Shown: positions 44,443 through 54,124 of the stretch, piece by piece | Numbering within the stretch: position 1 is the first letter of the stretch | Layout of the letters: every line of letters starts with the position of its first letter | NCBI RefSeq assembly: GCF_000686805.1 | Contig: NZ_JMLP01000011.1 | Coordinates: 186,001 to 250,000 of the forward strand | DNA from: Bacillus sp. UNC41MFS5 | GTDB taxonomy: Bacteria > Bacillota > Bacilli > Bacillales_B > DSM-18226 | DNA: 64,000 nt | Reading direction: 5' to 3' | Translations under genes and position numbers: made by a program | The notes under the pieces: model-generated | Databases searched by the model: none | Told to the model about the DNA's origin: nothing | What the model saw: the letters and a program-made list of their open reading frames with translations, nothing else

Positions 44443-44633
44443 CCATTACTCTTACAATTGCACATAGTCATACTAGTGCGCCTTTTATTCGACATCTATC
44501 ATACTAAATAATTAATAAAATATAAATGGATTATTCATAGTTTGTTCATGATTACGAGATATGATAAGTACATGAAGAGGACAAGCATTTACCTTTCTCT
44601 TTTTCCAAAACCCCCTTTAATATATTCTGTTTG

Positions 44634-44662
44634 GATCCGGCACTGGGCCGGATCTCTTTTTT
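44634..44662 (+). terminator. Orphan Rho-independent terminator
   Basis: GATCCGGC / GCCGGATC stem with a five-base loop followed by CTCTTTTTTTT. It points to the plus strand, but no convincing gene lies upstream, so it may end a small RNA starting near 44540. The stretch 44443-44984 holds nothing else supported. Confidence 0.7.
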
Positions 44663-44984
44663 TTGAAGAAGAAAGTTATCTGAAATTTTTAAATACTTTT
44701 ACTTTTATTTTCTATGTTATAATGAAATAATTTGTCGAAATATAGGAGACGTTGATTTTCAAGCAGTTAGAAATCTCTATTTAAATACATTGATATACCA
44801 ATATCATTTACCTTTTTTCTAATATTTTTACTTTTAAATTCGGTGTTCACAGGAAATACCCACTATGTTACTATCAGAATGGTATTGGAATTGTATTATC
44901 AATAGAAGATGAAAAAGATGGGAATCAAGACAAGTCATCATGCCTTCCAAACCAAAGGCAGTAAAAAAAAAATTTACGAGGTGT

Positions 44985-45182
44985 ATGATGAAAACAATCG
45001 AACTAACTAAAATGGAAAATATGGAACTTTTAAAGGAAATCATTTATCTTAAAACGACACTGAACGAAATATATAAGCAAGATGGCCCTAGCAGCTCGGA
45101 ATACATCAATCTTTCCATTAAACTTAATTCACTTATGCATAAATATTTTGAGGAAAAAACTGAAAGCCTAGTTAGCATCTAA
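44985..45182 (+). CDS. Spo0E-like aspartyl-phosphate phosphatase
   Basis: A 65-residue helical protein that would dephosphorylate Spo0A~P and so delay sporulation. ENMELLKEIIYLKTTLNEIY forms the first helix and SEYINLSIKLNSLMHKYFEE the second, matching the two-helix Spo0E fold. The signature SQELD-type motif reads SIKLN, with Asn in place of Asp. Start is taken at ATG 44985 after GAGGTG; ATG 44988 is possible and the frame runs further upstream without good signals. It is monocistronic, with a terminator downstream. Confidence 0.72.
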   Translation: MMKTIELTKMENMELLKEIIYLKTTLNEIYKQDGPSSSEYINLSIKLNSLMHKYFEEKTESLVSI

Positions 45183-45225
45183 TAGGTTTGAATTAAGGTT
45201 GTGGCCGGGCCCCATGGATCCAGTC

Positions 45226-45256
45226 AAAAGGGACAGCAAAAATGCTGTCCCCTTTT
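45226..45256. terminator. Bidirectional terminator between the spo0E-like gene and ecsC
   Basis: AAAAGGGACAGCA / TGCTGTCCCCTTTT, a 13-bp stem with a one-base bulge and A/T flanks, serving convergent genes. Confidence 0.8.
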
Positions 45257-46060
45257 TTATAACTCTTTCTGTTCCAATCTCTCAAGAATCCTTCTCTTCC
45301 GGTAAAGCATAATTCCCGTCTCCGCAAGGTCGTTAATCATCGATCGATTGGTAAATGCTCCAAAAATCATCCCAGCGATAGGCACCATCTGAAACAACTT
45401 TTTCCATCCAAACTGGTCCCTATATGTATATACCACTTCGCGCCAGCCTTGGAGCTGCGACATCATTTCACTGGACCCGCTTCCTTGTTGATAGTAGCTG
45501 GATAGTTCATTAAGAATCGCTCGTTTGCCGACAATATCCGCGGATGAAAACTGCAGGCATTTAATCATAAAAATGCGTTCGCTTTTCTCATTTGGATCAT
45601 ACCCATGAAGGATGGCGATTTCCTGCAGTGTTTTTAAGGAAATGCCCATTAATGCCGGAACATCGAGCGCAAGGGTAAAAATCCCGCCGATTCCTGTGCT
45701 TGCTCCTTGGATGGCCGCAAACTTCTTCCGTTGCCCGGTTAGTTCCTGACTTAACTTATCCATCGTAGCTAACGGGATATCCTCAATATCCGATACTTGG
45801 GTGATTGGTTTCCCTGTTTCTTTTTCAATTTTTTCAAAGAGATGATGTTCTTTAATTAAATAGCTGCCGCCATTCTGAATATAGGAGCCGATTTCTTCTA
45901 GCAAGTTACCAACTTTGTTATGGATGAATTGGGGGGTTATTTTATCAAGAATCTTAAATGGAAGTCTGCCTAGTCGATCCCAAATCCACAGATCGCTCTG
46001 ATCATTTTCCCACTTCTCAATGACCGCTAGTTCATTCATTAAATCTTCTCGTGTTTCCAT
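45257..46060 (-). CDS. EcsC family protein
   Basis: A 267-residue protein with the EcsC domain: KFAAIQGASTGIGGIFTLALD, PALMGISLKTLQEIA, GYDP, and the C-terminal VPIAGMIFGAFTNRSMINDLA. Two glycine-rich hydrophobic stretches suggest membrane association. In B. subtilis ecsC lies beside the Ecs ABC transporter, but paralogues such as this occur alone and have no assigned function. The start is ATG at 46060. Confidence 0.85.
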   Translation of the reverse strand: METREDLMNELAVIEKWENDQSDLWIWDRLGRLPFKILDKITPQFIHNKVGNLLEEIGSYIQNGGSYLIKEHHLFEKIEKETGKPITQVSDIEDIPLATMDKLSQELTGQRKKFAAIQGASTGIGGIFTLALDVPALMGISLKTLQEIAILHGYDPNEKSERIFMIKCLQFSSADIVGKRAILNELSSYYQQGSGSSEMMSQLQGWREVVYTYRDQFGWKKLFQMVPIAGMIFGAFTNRSMINDLAETGIMLYRKRRILERLEQKEL

Positions 46061-46200
46061 GTAATGTGGTCACCCTCGTTCGTTTATTTATGATTACATA
46101 CGTATGATCTGGGGGAAAGGTTTCATGCACGAATAGCTTTTCCATTGCCGAACGAAAAAAGACAGCGAACAATCGCTCGCTATCTTGCTTCCACACTTTA

Positions 46201-46725
46201 CTATTTCTGTTCTAATACATGGATAAATTCCCGAAGGTAGTCTGGAAGATCCGGCGGACGGCGGCTGGAGACAAGGTGGCCGTCAACAACCACAGGTTCG
46301 TCATACCACGTAGCCCCTGCATTTTCCATATCATCTTTAATCCCCGGGGTACTGGTTACTTTTTTACCATCAAGAATTTTGGCCGAAATCAGCACCCACC
46401 CGGCGTGGCAGATTTGTCCGATTGGCTTTTCATCCGCATTCATTTGCTGCAGCAGCGAGAGGACTTCCGGGAAGCGCCGGATTTTATCTGGAGCCCACCC
46501 TCCTGGAACTAAAATGGCATCATACTCTTCCCCGCGAACCTCATCATAAGAGAATTCGGAGGTAGCCGATACGCCGTACTTCCCAATATACTTTTCATTC
46601 GCTTTTTCTCCGGCAAGATGGACGATGGCCCCCTCTTCTTTGAGTCTGAGAATCGGGTACCATAGCTCTAAATCTTCAAAATCATGGTGTACAAGACTGA
46701 GTACTTTCTTACCTTTTAATCGCAT
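46201..46725 (-). CDS. DJ-1/PfpI-family protein (YfkM-like)
   Basis: A 174-residue protein of the DJ-1/PfpI fold. The nucleophile elbow is IGQICHAGWVLISA with the conserved Cys-His pair, and the Glu site is near DFEDLELW. Family members act as glyoxalase III/deglycase-like enzymes or stress proteins. AAGGAG precedes the ATG, 24 bases after the RpiR regulator stop, so it is the last gene of the sugar operon from 53728. It could remove aldehydes made by the aldolase, an inference only. Confidence 0.82.
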   Translation of the reverse strand: MRLKGKKVLSLVHHDFEDLELWYPILRLKEEGAIVHLAGEKANEKYIGKYGVSATSEFSYDEVRGEEYDAILVPGGWAPDKIRRFPEVLSLLQQMNADEKPIGQICHAGWVLISAKILDGKKVTSTPGIKDDMENAGATWYDEPVVVDGHLVSSRRPPDLPDYLREFIHVLEQK

Positions 46726-46749
46726 GGATTTATGCTCCTTTCCATCATA

Positions 46750-47607
46750 TTAATGCTTGTAATCTGATAATGCTTGCTCGCGGTCACTGATTGATTGAAA
46801 CGAACTATCATAATTAATTCTCGATAATAGTAAAAAAAGCGTATCAAGCACAGAAATGGCAGGCACACGGGTAAAGCTAAATTCTTTAAAAAACAATTTC
46901 TCATTGGTAATACTGATTAACTGAATATCCGCTAATTGAGAAAGCGGCGATTTTATATGATTCGTGATACAAATCGTAGTAGCCTTCCTTTTTTTAGCAA
47001 TTTCAAAAATATCAAGTAATAGTTTCGAGTCCCCTGAGTTAGAGATGCCAATCACTACATCTTTTTCCGTCAATGAATGGGCAAGGGACACTTGCATTTC
47101 AGGCGTACTATTTACAATGGAACGAATGCCAATTTGATTAAATTTATAGGCACCATCCAGTGCAGCGGGAAGCGAATTTCCGGCTGCCACAAACTGAACG
47201 AGACTGCTGCCACTAATGACATCCAGGCAATTTTGCACCGCATCCGGATTGAGGAACGAAGCCGTTTGTTTGAGTTCATCAATTTTATACGCAAAAATAT
47301 TGCGAATCGATTCGGCTATATTATTCAAATGGATTGTCGGAGAATGCGGTGTATTCTCTGGATTGGTAATTTCACGTGCCAATTGAATTTTAAAGTGGTG
47401 AAAGCCCTTCAGTCCAATCCGTTTGCAAAAGCGCACGATTGTCGCTTCACTAACATTACATTTTTCCGATAGTTCGGCCACATTCATATCAATCACATTA
47501 AAATACTCTTGAATCACATACTCAGCTACCTTTTTTTCGGCATCATGCAAGGTGGGATATAAAGTTTTTACAGTACTTAATAAATTATTTTCATTCACGG
47601 AAGTCAT
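46750..47607 (-). CDS. RpiR-family regulator of the sugar operon
   Basis: A 285-residue regulator with an N-terminal helix-turn-helix (NVSEATIVRFCKRIGLKGFH) and a SIS domain (FVAAGNSLPAALDGAYKF, VVIGISNSGDSKLLLDIF) that binds a sugar phosphate. The frame runs from ATG 47617-47619, but ATG 47605-47607 (MTSVNEN) is better spaced from AAAGGA. It is encoded inside the operon, 24 bases after the kinase stop, and palindromes upstream of the aldolase gene match RpiR sites. Confidence 0.84.
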   Translation of the reverse strand: MTSVNENNLLSTVKTLYPTLHDAEKKVAEYVIQEYFNVIDMNVAELSEKCNVSEATIVRFCKRIGLKGFHHFKIQLAREITNPENTPHSPTIHLNNIAESIRNIFAYKIDELKQTASFLNPDAVQNCLDVISGSSLVQFVAAGNSLPAALDGAYKFNQIGIRSIVNSTPEMQVSLAHSLTEKDVVIGISNSGDSKLLLDIFEIAKKRKATTICITNHIKSPLSQLADIQLISITNEKLFFKEFSFTRVPAISVLDTLFLLLSRINYDSSFQSISDREQALSDYKH

Positions 47608-47631
47608 CCTACCATTCATCCTTTATCTGTT

Positions 47632-48837
47632 TCATATTTTCAAACCATCATTATTTAAAAGCGTAGTTGACTCAAGCGGCAGAAATTTGAACGGTGCTTC
47701 CACTAGTAATCCAGCTGTAAAGGTATCTCCAAGACCAATAGTGCTAACAATTTCTCCTTCAAAGGCTGGAATGATGGTGAGATCTTTTCGGTCTTTCGTT
47801 AAATTCCGTAACGTTTCTCCTCTTGGGTGAAGGGTAGCTTGTAACGATACTTGCTGCATCGTCTCTCGATCACAAAATCTCCCTTTTGTGGCCCGTGAAA
47901 ACGCAAACAAATTTCCATTTGTTAAAGAATCCCTCCACTCTGATGTATCATATTGATCGGATTTAATCAATGAAAATTGTTTAGTATGCAAAATAAAATG
48001 GGCAACACCTAGCAATTCACAGGCGGTATTCACCCTTTCTAATAACTCTTCATCGTCATAGCCTAATAGAGGTTCACTGCCCCCAAGTAATTCCTGGTAT
48101 TCATCTTCATTTATACCGATACTATCCACATAGCTTCCCAGCGTGCGAATAATCTTCCACTGTTCATCCAAAGACCAAATGGAAGCGAGCTCAAGATGGA
48201 CCTTTGGTCTATTATGTCCAAGGGCTGTTAAGATGTTCACGGTATTCTCTAAAAACAGGTCAATATCTTCACTGCGATCGAAGGCATTATAGCCCGAAAT
48301 TAACAACCACTTGATACCATCTTGATGGTTGGCCAATCGTTCAATGAACGTATTCGTAATGATTTCGGCCGGAAATTCATCCTCCTTCCGAAAAATGATT
48401 CGGTTCGATGAATTCCCATACTCATATTCTAATATAAAATGCTTAGGCACGTCCCCCTCACGATCCGACAAAAGAACTAGCCCTTTATGCCCCGAAACCA
48501 GCTCTTCCAACTCATTGGTTTGAATCGGAATATTGACCAGTGCCAGATACCCAGCGCAACTTGCTGCACAAGCCGCTTGCAAACCAGTTCCACCGATTGA
48601 CTTTGACCAATTCAGCTTTTTTTCCAGACGGGAAAGAATGTCGGGATTAGCGACGATATACTCAGCACCACTACCACGCTGAATGTTCCAATCAATGACC
48701 GTACAAAACTCATCCCAAGTGTTAATAACGGATTTCGGTTCTCCACCGGCAAATCCCCTGATTTCATCGTAAAACTCCGGTGATACTTTCGTTAGTAAAT
48801 CAATATTTGCTGTAAATCCTGTCGCAATCGTTGTCAT
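47632..48837 (-). CDS. ADP-dependent sugar kinase (ADP-PFK/GK family)
   Basis: A 401-residue ribokinase-like enzyme of the ADP-dependent phosphofructokinase/glucokinase family. The N-terminus IATGFTANIDLLTKV gives the substrate Asp; GGTGLQAACAASCAG the nucleotide- and sugar-binding region; and the C-terminal STIGLGDTFTAG has the catalytic base Asp in GLGD at about residue 371. The start overlaps the permease stop as ATGA. This family is well known in archaea and eukaryotes and scattered in bacteria. The pathway position suggests phosphorylation of the ketose made by the isomerase. Confidence 0.82.
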   Translation of the reverse strand: MTTIATGFTANIDLLTKVSPEFYDEIRGFAGGEPKSVINTWDEFCTVIDWNIQRGSGAEYIVANPDILSRLEKKLNWSKSIGGTGLQAACAASCAGYLALVNIPIQTNELEELVSGHKGLVLLSDREGDVPKHFILEYEYGNSSNRIIFRKEDEFPAEIITNTFIERLANHQDGIKWLLISGYNAFDRSEDIDLFLENTVNILTALGHNRPKVHLELASIWSLDEQWKIIRTLGSYVDSIGINEDEYQELLGGSEPLLGYDDEELLERVNTACELLGVAHFILHTKQFSLIKSDQYDTSEWRDSLTNGNLFAFSRATKGRFCDRETMQQVSLQATLHPRGETLRNLTKDRKDLTIIPAFEGEIVSTIGLGDTFTAGLLVEAPFKFLPLESTTLLNNDGLKI

Positions 48838-49658
48838 CCTTTCACCGCTCCTCCCATGATGCCTTTTGTAAGTTTTTTCTCAAAAATTAACACAAGGAGA
48901 ATAAGCGGCAAAGTAACAAGTATGGACGTGGCAGCTGTATCTCCCCAAGGGACAAAGAACATTTGCGGCAGCATGGCAATACCAACAGGGATCGTCTGTG
49001 CATCAATATTATTGGTAAACGTAATCGCGAATAAAAATTCATTCCACGATGAGATAAACACTAACAAGCCCGCCGTAACAAGACCTGGTGCCATCAACGG
49101 CAGACACACCTGCCAATAGGTTCGAAAATATCCGCACCCATCCATATAGGCGGCCTCTTCGATTTCATAAGGAATATTTCTAAAAAATCCGTACAAGAGC
49201 AGTACACTTAACGGCAGTCCAAACAGCATATATGATAGAACTAATCCAGTATGTGTGTTATATAATCCCAACTGTTTAATTAAATTATAAAGTGGAGTGA
49301 CCACCGCGATTTGCGGAAACATCGATGTCGATAAAAATAAAAGTAAAATTAAGCCCTTCCCTTTAATTGGAAGTCTAGCTAGTGAGTAGGCAGCTAGGCT
49401 TCCAAGGAACAAGCAAAGAAGTGTAACCACCACGGCAATGACCGAGCTATTTAAGATATATTTATAAAAATCGGTATTTTGAAAAATATTTTGATAATGA
49501 AGCCAAGTCACTTCTTTTGGAAAGATGGGCGGGAGAGATGATAAATCTTTATCCATTTTAAAAGAAGTAATGATTTGCCAAAAGAAAGGCGCTACTTGGA
49601 ACATAACGATGAACGACGCTAGTATGACAATGGTAGATCGCTTGAGCATTCCTTTCAT
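48834..49658 (-). CDS. CUT1 carbohydrate ABC importer permease (MalG-like)
   Basis: A 274-residue membrane permease with six hydrophobic segments. The EAA loop is IEEAAYMDGCGYFRTYWQV and the C-terminus KLTKGIMGGAVKG. GGAGG lies eight bases before ATG 49656-49658; an ATG six codons upstream is less well placed. It pairs with 49660 and overlaps the kinase start. Confidence 0.87.
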   Translation of the reverse strand: MKGMLKRSTIVILASFIVMFQVAPFFWQIITSFKMDKDLSSLPPIFPKEVTWLHYQNIFQNTDFYKYILNSSVIAVVVTLLCLFLGSLAAYSLARLPIKGKGLILLLFLSTSMFPQIAVVTPLYNLIKQLGLYNTHTGLVLSYMLFGLPLSVLLLYGFFRNIPYEIEEAAYMDGCGYFRTYWQVCLPLMAPGLVTAGLLVFISSWNEFLFAITFTNNIDAQTIPVGIAMLPQMFFVPWGDTAATSILVTLPLILLVLIFEKKLTKGIMGGAVKG

Positions 49659-49659
49659 C

Positions 49660-50628
49660 TTACTTTCCTCCCTCAATTTTTTTCGATGATTGATTCATAA
49701 AGAATAGTAGAACCATGGCTAAAATGAAAACAGAGACTGCCATTAACGATGACATCGCCGCACCGTAGCTCACCTGTGCTGCAGAAAAGGTGGTCTTGTA
49801 GGCGTATGAAGAAAGCACTTCGGTCGAATTCGCCGGTCCGCCCCCTGTTAACACAAAGATTAAGTCAAATACTCGGAACGCGTCTAAGGAACGTAATAAA
49901 ACAGCTATCATAATAGAAGGAACTAATAACGGCAGCGTAAGATAAAAGAATTGCTTCCATTTATTCGCACCATCAATGTCGGCCGCTTCATATAAACTTG
50001 AGGAGATTCCTTGTAAACCAGCTAATATAATTAACGCCATAAATGGTGTTGTTTTCCAAACGTCTGAGAAAATCGCTGCCGACATCGCTGTCGACGTTTC
50101 TCCAAGCCAATTAATATTGGCATCAATGATTCCGACTTTCATTAATAAGAAATTTAAAATCCCATACTCCGCGTTAAAAATCCATTCCCACATTCTTGCT
50201 GAAACAACGGTTGGAATCGCCCACGGAATTAACACACAAGCACGCACCAAACCTCTTCCCTTAAAATTCTTATTGAGGACCAAGGCAATGAAAAGACCTA
50301 AGATGGTCTCTAGTAACACGGACAACACTGTAAAAACCCAGGTATTTTTATAAGCCACTTTAAACCAAATATCACTTAACAAATTCCTGTAATTCTCCAG
50401 ACCCACAAAACTGGAACCCTGCTTTGTAAAGGAAACATCGAAAAAGCTTAAATAGATGGTTTGAATCAAAGGATAAATACCAACGATACAAAGAATCAAT
50501 AGAGATGGGAGTAAAAATATATAACCGATCATCATGGGTTTACTGAATATCTTTTTGACATTCTTCTTCTTTGCTAGTAATAAAGGGGCATTGGTGCTCC
50601 CAATGACCTGCTTTTCTACTTTTTCCAT
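49660..50628 (-). CDS. CUT1 carbohydrate ABC importer permease (MalF-like)
   Basis: A 322-residue permease with six hydrophobic segments after a ~30-residue cytosolic tail. The EAA loop is LYEAADIDGANKWKQFFYL. AGAGGTG precedes ATG 50626-50628; the longer frame is not supported. It forms the membrane part of the importer with 48834, and with binding protein 50692. No ATPase gene accompanies it. Confidence 0.87.
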   Translation of the reverse strand: MEKVEKQVIGSTNAPLLLAKKKNVKKIFSKPMMIGYIFLLPSLLILCIVGIYPLIQTIYLSFFDVSFTKQGSSFVGLENYRNLLSDIWFKVAYKNTWVFTVLSVLLETILGLFIALVLNKNFKGRGLVRACVLIPWAIPTVVSARMWEWIFNAEYGILNFLLMKVGIIDANINWLGETSTAMSAAIFSDVWKTTPFMALIILAGLQGISSSLYEAADIDGANKWKQFFYLTLPLLVPSIMIAVLLRSLDAFRVFDLIFVLTGGGPANSTEVLSSYAYKTTFSAAQVSYGAAMSSLMAVSVFILAMVLLFFMNQSSKKIEGGK

Positions 50629-50691
50629 ATTCCATTCACCTCTTATACGTTGAAGGCACAAACAATACGTAAGTTTGTGCCTTCAAAAAAT

Positions 50692-51981
50692 TTATTGGTT
50701 CGTTATCTTTTTCAACTCATTATCAATCTGTTTCGCTGCGTCTTTCGCTTTGATACTGCCAGAAAGAACACCAGAGATATTCGATTGAAGAACTAAAGAC
50801 AATTTCGGATAATCAGGGCTGACAGGGCGAGCCGTTGTACCTTGGAATACTTTGTCTAAACTAGTTAAGAATGGGTTCTTCTGTTGTAATTCGCTGTCTT
50901 TTAAAACATTTGGTCTTGTTGGACTGAAGGCCAATTCTTTGGCAAAGTATAATTGACTTTCTTCACTAGATAAGAACTGTGCAAATTTAGCGGCTGCTTC
51001 TTTCTTTTTCGAGCTCTTAGAAACCATAAATTGATAACCGCCCATTGTGGAAGCACTGCTCTTGCCGTCAAAGGATGGAAGTGGAGCTACACCAATTTTA
51101 TCTACTACTTTCGATTGCTTTGGATCTTGGGCAACACTCCAAACATAGGACCAGTTTCTGTGGAAAATCGCATTTCCATCGGTGAAAACAGTACGGCTTG
51201 GCTCTTCGTCAAACGTCAACACGGACTTCGGAGAAATCTTATCGTCAGTCGTCTTTTTCATAAACTCTAATGTTTTCAAGAATTCTGGGCTGCTTGCTGC
51301 TGATTGGCCATTGCTATCAAGGATGGAGCCGCCTGCACTTCCTAAGAATTCTACAAAGTCACAGACAAGAACTTCTGCTTGCTTCCCTTGCCATACAAAT
51401 TGGTTAAGCTTATCATTCTTTTCTTGGCTTTTGATTTCTTCAGACGTTTTAATTAGTTCATCCCAAGTAGTTGGAACAGGTTTGTTGTATTTTTCTAATA
51501 AATCTTTACGGTAATAAAGCATCCCGCCATCTACATACCAAGGCATAGCCGATAATTTACCATTATAAGTTAGGGCATCAATAACACCAGGATAATAATC
51601 ACTCTTGTTTACGTATTGATCCATCGGCTCTGTCCATCCAGCAGCCGCAAACTCAGGTACCCAAACAACGTCTCCCGTAAAGACATCAATATCACTTTGG
51701 CCGGATTGGAAAGCCGTTACTAGGTATTGATGAATTTCTGTACTTTTTGCAGGAGCTGGCATTTGCGTTAATTTCACTTTAATATTGGGATTTTGCGCTT
51801 CAAATTTTTTAATAAGTTCGCTCCAGGAATCGACACCGAATGTTTTAATCGCAGCAAAATTAATCGTTGTTACACCGTTAGCACTCTCTTTACCATCACT
51901 ACCTGTCGATGACTGATCAGAACTACAGGCTGACAAAAGAACCATCATACATACTAAGAAAAGAACAAACAGCTTTCTCAT
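50692..51981 (-). CDS. Sugar ABC importer solute-binding lipoprotein
   Basis: A 429-residue lipoprotein beginning MRKLFVLFLVCMMVLLSAC, with lipobox LSAC, then a Ser/Gly linker. The body has the type-1 sugar-binding layout: TINFAAIKTFGVDSWSELI, DVFTGDVVWVPEFAAAGW, KYNKPVPTTWDELI and AIFHRNWSYVWSVAQ. It is preceded by a strong cre box and a hairpin. The ligand is probably an aldose such as lyxose, mannose or an oligosaccharide of these, by context. Confidence 0.87.
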   Translation of the reverse strand: MRKLFVLFLVCMMVLLSACSSDQSSTGSDGKESANGVTTINFAAIKTFGVDSWSELIKKFEAQNPNIKVKLTQMPAPAKSTEIHQYLVTAFQSGQSDIDVFTGDVVWVPEFAAAGWTEPMDQYVNKSDYYPGVIDALTYNGKLSAMPWYVDGGMLYYRKDLLEKYNKPVPTTWDELIKTSEEIKSQEKNDKLNQFVWQGKQAEVLVCDFVEFLGSAGGSILDSNGQSAASSPEFLKTLEFMKKTTDDKISPKSVLTFDEEPSRTVFTDGNAIFHRNWSYVWSVAQDPKQSKVVDKIGVAPLPSFDGKSSASTMGGYQFMVSKSSKKKEAAAKFAQFLSSEESQLYFAKELAFSPTRPNVLKDSELQQKNPFLTSLDKVFQGTTARPVSPDYPKLSLVLQSNISGVLSGSIKAKDAAKQIDNELKKITNQ

Positions 51982-52076
51982 AGTTTCCCTCCATGAATAT
52001 ATAAATTGGGTTTATGTTTTGTAACCTACCTGCTTAATGCCAGGTGTTTCTTGCTAAATGGTAGATTTACGAATCG

Positions 52077-52090
52077 TGAATCCGCTTTCA
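52077..52090 (-). promoter_or_regulatory. cre box upstream of the binding-protein gene
   Basis: The minus strand reads TGAAAGCGGATTCA, which fits the cre form WWTGNAARCGNWWWCA fully. It lies 96 bases before the binding-protein start, inside the operon, and may control an internal promoter. Confidence 0.6.
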
Positions 52091-52142
52091 ATAATAAAAA
52101 GAAAGTTCAGCTCTCTTAATCAACCATTTTTTATAAAGTGAT

Positions 52143-52179
52143 GGGAGAAGAACAGGAACGAAACTACCATTCTTCTCCC
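52143..52179 (-). terminator. Intercistronic hairpin after the isomerase gene
   Basis: A 10-bp stem GGGAGAAGAA / TTCTTCTCCC with a 17-base loop, eight bases after the isomerase stop. It has no strong T-tract, so it may be an mRNA-stability or processing element more than a terminator. Confidence 0.45.
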
Positions 52180-52187
52180 TCATGCCA

Positions 52188-52757
<570 letters not shown>

Positions 52758-52813
52758 TCATGATGAAGGACAAATGATGAAGGTTTTATATAGAAGAATT
52801 CTCTAGTTGGAAG

Positions 52814-53728
52814 TTAATATTTAATACCGCTGGCAACTGGTTCTGGTTTTCTTGTTGCTGGTTGCTGCTGATATAGTTCCGCTTTTCCGACTGAATTAAA
52901 GAGATGCATTTTATAATTAATGACCTTTTTTGCTTCAGTTATGCAATCTGGGTAAATGACGTTTGGATCCCAGTATTCAGTTGTGCTTAGAATTTCACGG
53001 GCTTTTGCAAAATAAGCATATTTCATATCACTTGAGATATTGATTTTACTAACTCCAAGCTGCAACGATTGGGAAATTTCATTGTCTGGGTTAGCAGAAC
53101 CACCGTGAAGAACTAATGGAATATCAACGAGATCATTGATTTCTTTTAAAATATCCATTTGCAATTCTGGTTTGATATCTTTTGGATATATGCCATGTGC
53201 TGTACCAATCGCTACGGCTAGTGTATCCACACCTGTACGGGCAACAAAATCTTCTGCTTGAGCTGGATCTGTGTATGTAACCTTAGTGACGCCGCCTTCG
53301 ACTGAATTTCCTGTGCTTCCGATAGTTCCTAACTCTCCTTCAATAGAAACCCCAACAGCATGAGCGATTTCGGTTGCTCGCTTCGTTAATGCAACATTCT
53401 CTTCATATGGAAGCAAGGAGCCATCAATCATCACCGAAGTAAATCCGCAGCGGATTGCGCGCAGGATTTCTTCAATCGAACCGCCATGATCCAAATGGAG
53501 GACAAATGGGACTCGGCTTTCATAAATGCGGTGCTTTACATAAGAGAAAAATTCATCTGTCAAAAACTCTAATTCCGATGGGTGAATGGCAATGATTGCT
53601 GGAGAATTCACTTTTTCCGCTTCTTCGACAACAGCTCTTAGGAATGAGCTATCGCAAACATTAAAGGCTCCAACCGCAAATTTATTTTCCTTCGCTACAG
53701 TAAGTAATTCTTTCATTGTAATTAACAT
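52814..53728 (-). CDS. Class II ketose-bisphosphate aldolase
   Basis: A 304-residue zinc-dependent aldolase. The catalytic Asp and zinc His are in VLHLDHGGSIEEI, further zinc ligands in IGTAHGIYP and LVLHGGSANP, and phosphate binding in GVSKINISSDM. It is close in length to tagatose- or fructose-bisphosphate aldolases. As first gene of an operon with a ketose-forming isomerase and a kinase it probably cleaves a ketose phosphate to DHAP and an aldehyde. AAGGAG is 12 bases before the ATG. Confidence 0.85.
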   Translation of the reverse strand: MLITMKELLTVAKENKFAVGAFNVCDSSFLRAVVEEAEKVNSPAIIAIHPSELEFLTDEFFSYVKHRIYESRVPFVLHLDHGGSIEEILRAIRCGFTSVMIDGSLLPYEENVALTKRATEIAHAVGVSIEGELGTIGSTGNSVEGGVTKVTYTDPAQAEDFVARTGVDTLAVAIGTAHGIYPKDIKPELQMDILKEINDLVDIPLVLHGGSANPDNEISQSLQLGVSKINISSDMKYAYFAKAREILSTTEYWDPNVIYPDCITEAKKVINYKMHLFNSVGKAELYQQQPATRKPEPVASGIKY

Positions 53729-53963
53729 CTAAGAATCCATCTCCTTTTTATTTAAAACCCAAAAATGTAGACGCTTACTTTTTGTAGAATAGTTTGCAGA
53801 CTTAGTTTTTCAGCTATGATTCTGGTGAAAATTTATTTCGTCTAGTTGTGGACTAAATCCCTCCCTTATGATTGAGCCGCTGTTGTTTTAATTCTTTTTT
53901 TGAAAAAAAGGATTTTTTCAACTTTTACAGAATTACTAATAAAAAAATAGTTTCAAATACACG

Positions 53964-54007
53964 AGAAATTAAATTTCTTAGGTTTGGTCGCCGTGAAATT
54001 AAATTTC
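53964..54007. promoter_or_regulatory. Two RpiR-type palindromes upstream of the aldolase operon
   Basis: AGAAATTAAATTTCT (53964-53978) and GAAATTAAATTTC (53995-54007) are perfect palindromes 30 bp apart, both GAAAT-TAA-ATTTC. The half-site and three-base spacer match those of the murQ sites (GAAAT-N3-ATTTC). The operon's own RpiR regulator is the likely binder. The intergenic stretch 53729-54333 otherwise holds a weak cre-like site at 53765-53778 and a hairpin at 54089-54124. Confidence 0.62.
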
Positions 54008-54088
54008 TTAAGTTCAATATAATGCTCCTTGTTTAAAAAAGCAAGTGATTTTTTTGATTTTTTTATTTATTTTAACTTTTTTGAAAAT

Positions 54089-54124
54089 AATCACCCTTAC
54101 CTACAGCTGTAGATAAGGGTGATT
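54089..54124. terminator. Orphan hairpin with A/T flanks
   Basis: AATCACCCTTACCTACAG / CTGTAGATAAGGGTGATT forms an 18-bp stem with one mismatch and no unpaired loop, flanked by A and T runs. No gene ends close by on either strand, so it may be a left-over terminator or end a short untranslated RNA. Confidence 0.5.

Noticed and set aside
44542..44730. 62-codon open frame
   Set aside because: It runs through a strong terminator, lacks a ribosome binding site and has no recognisable features.
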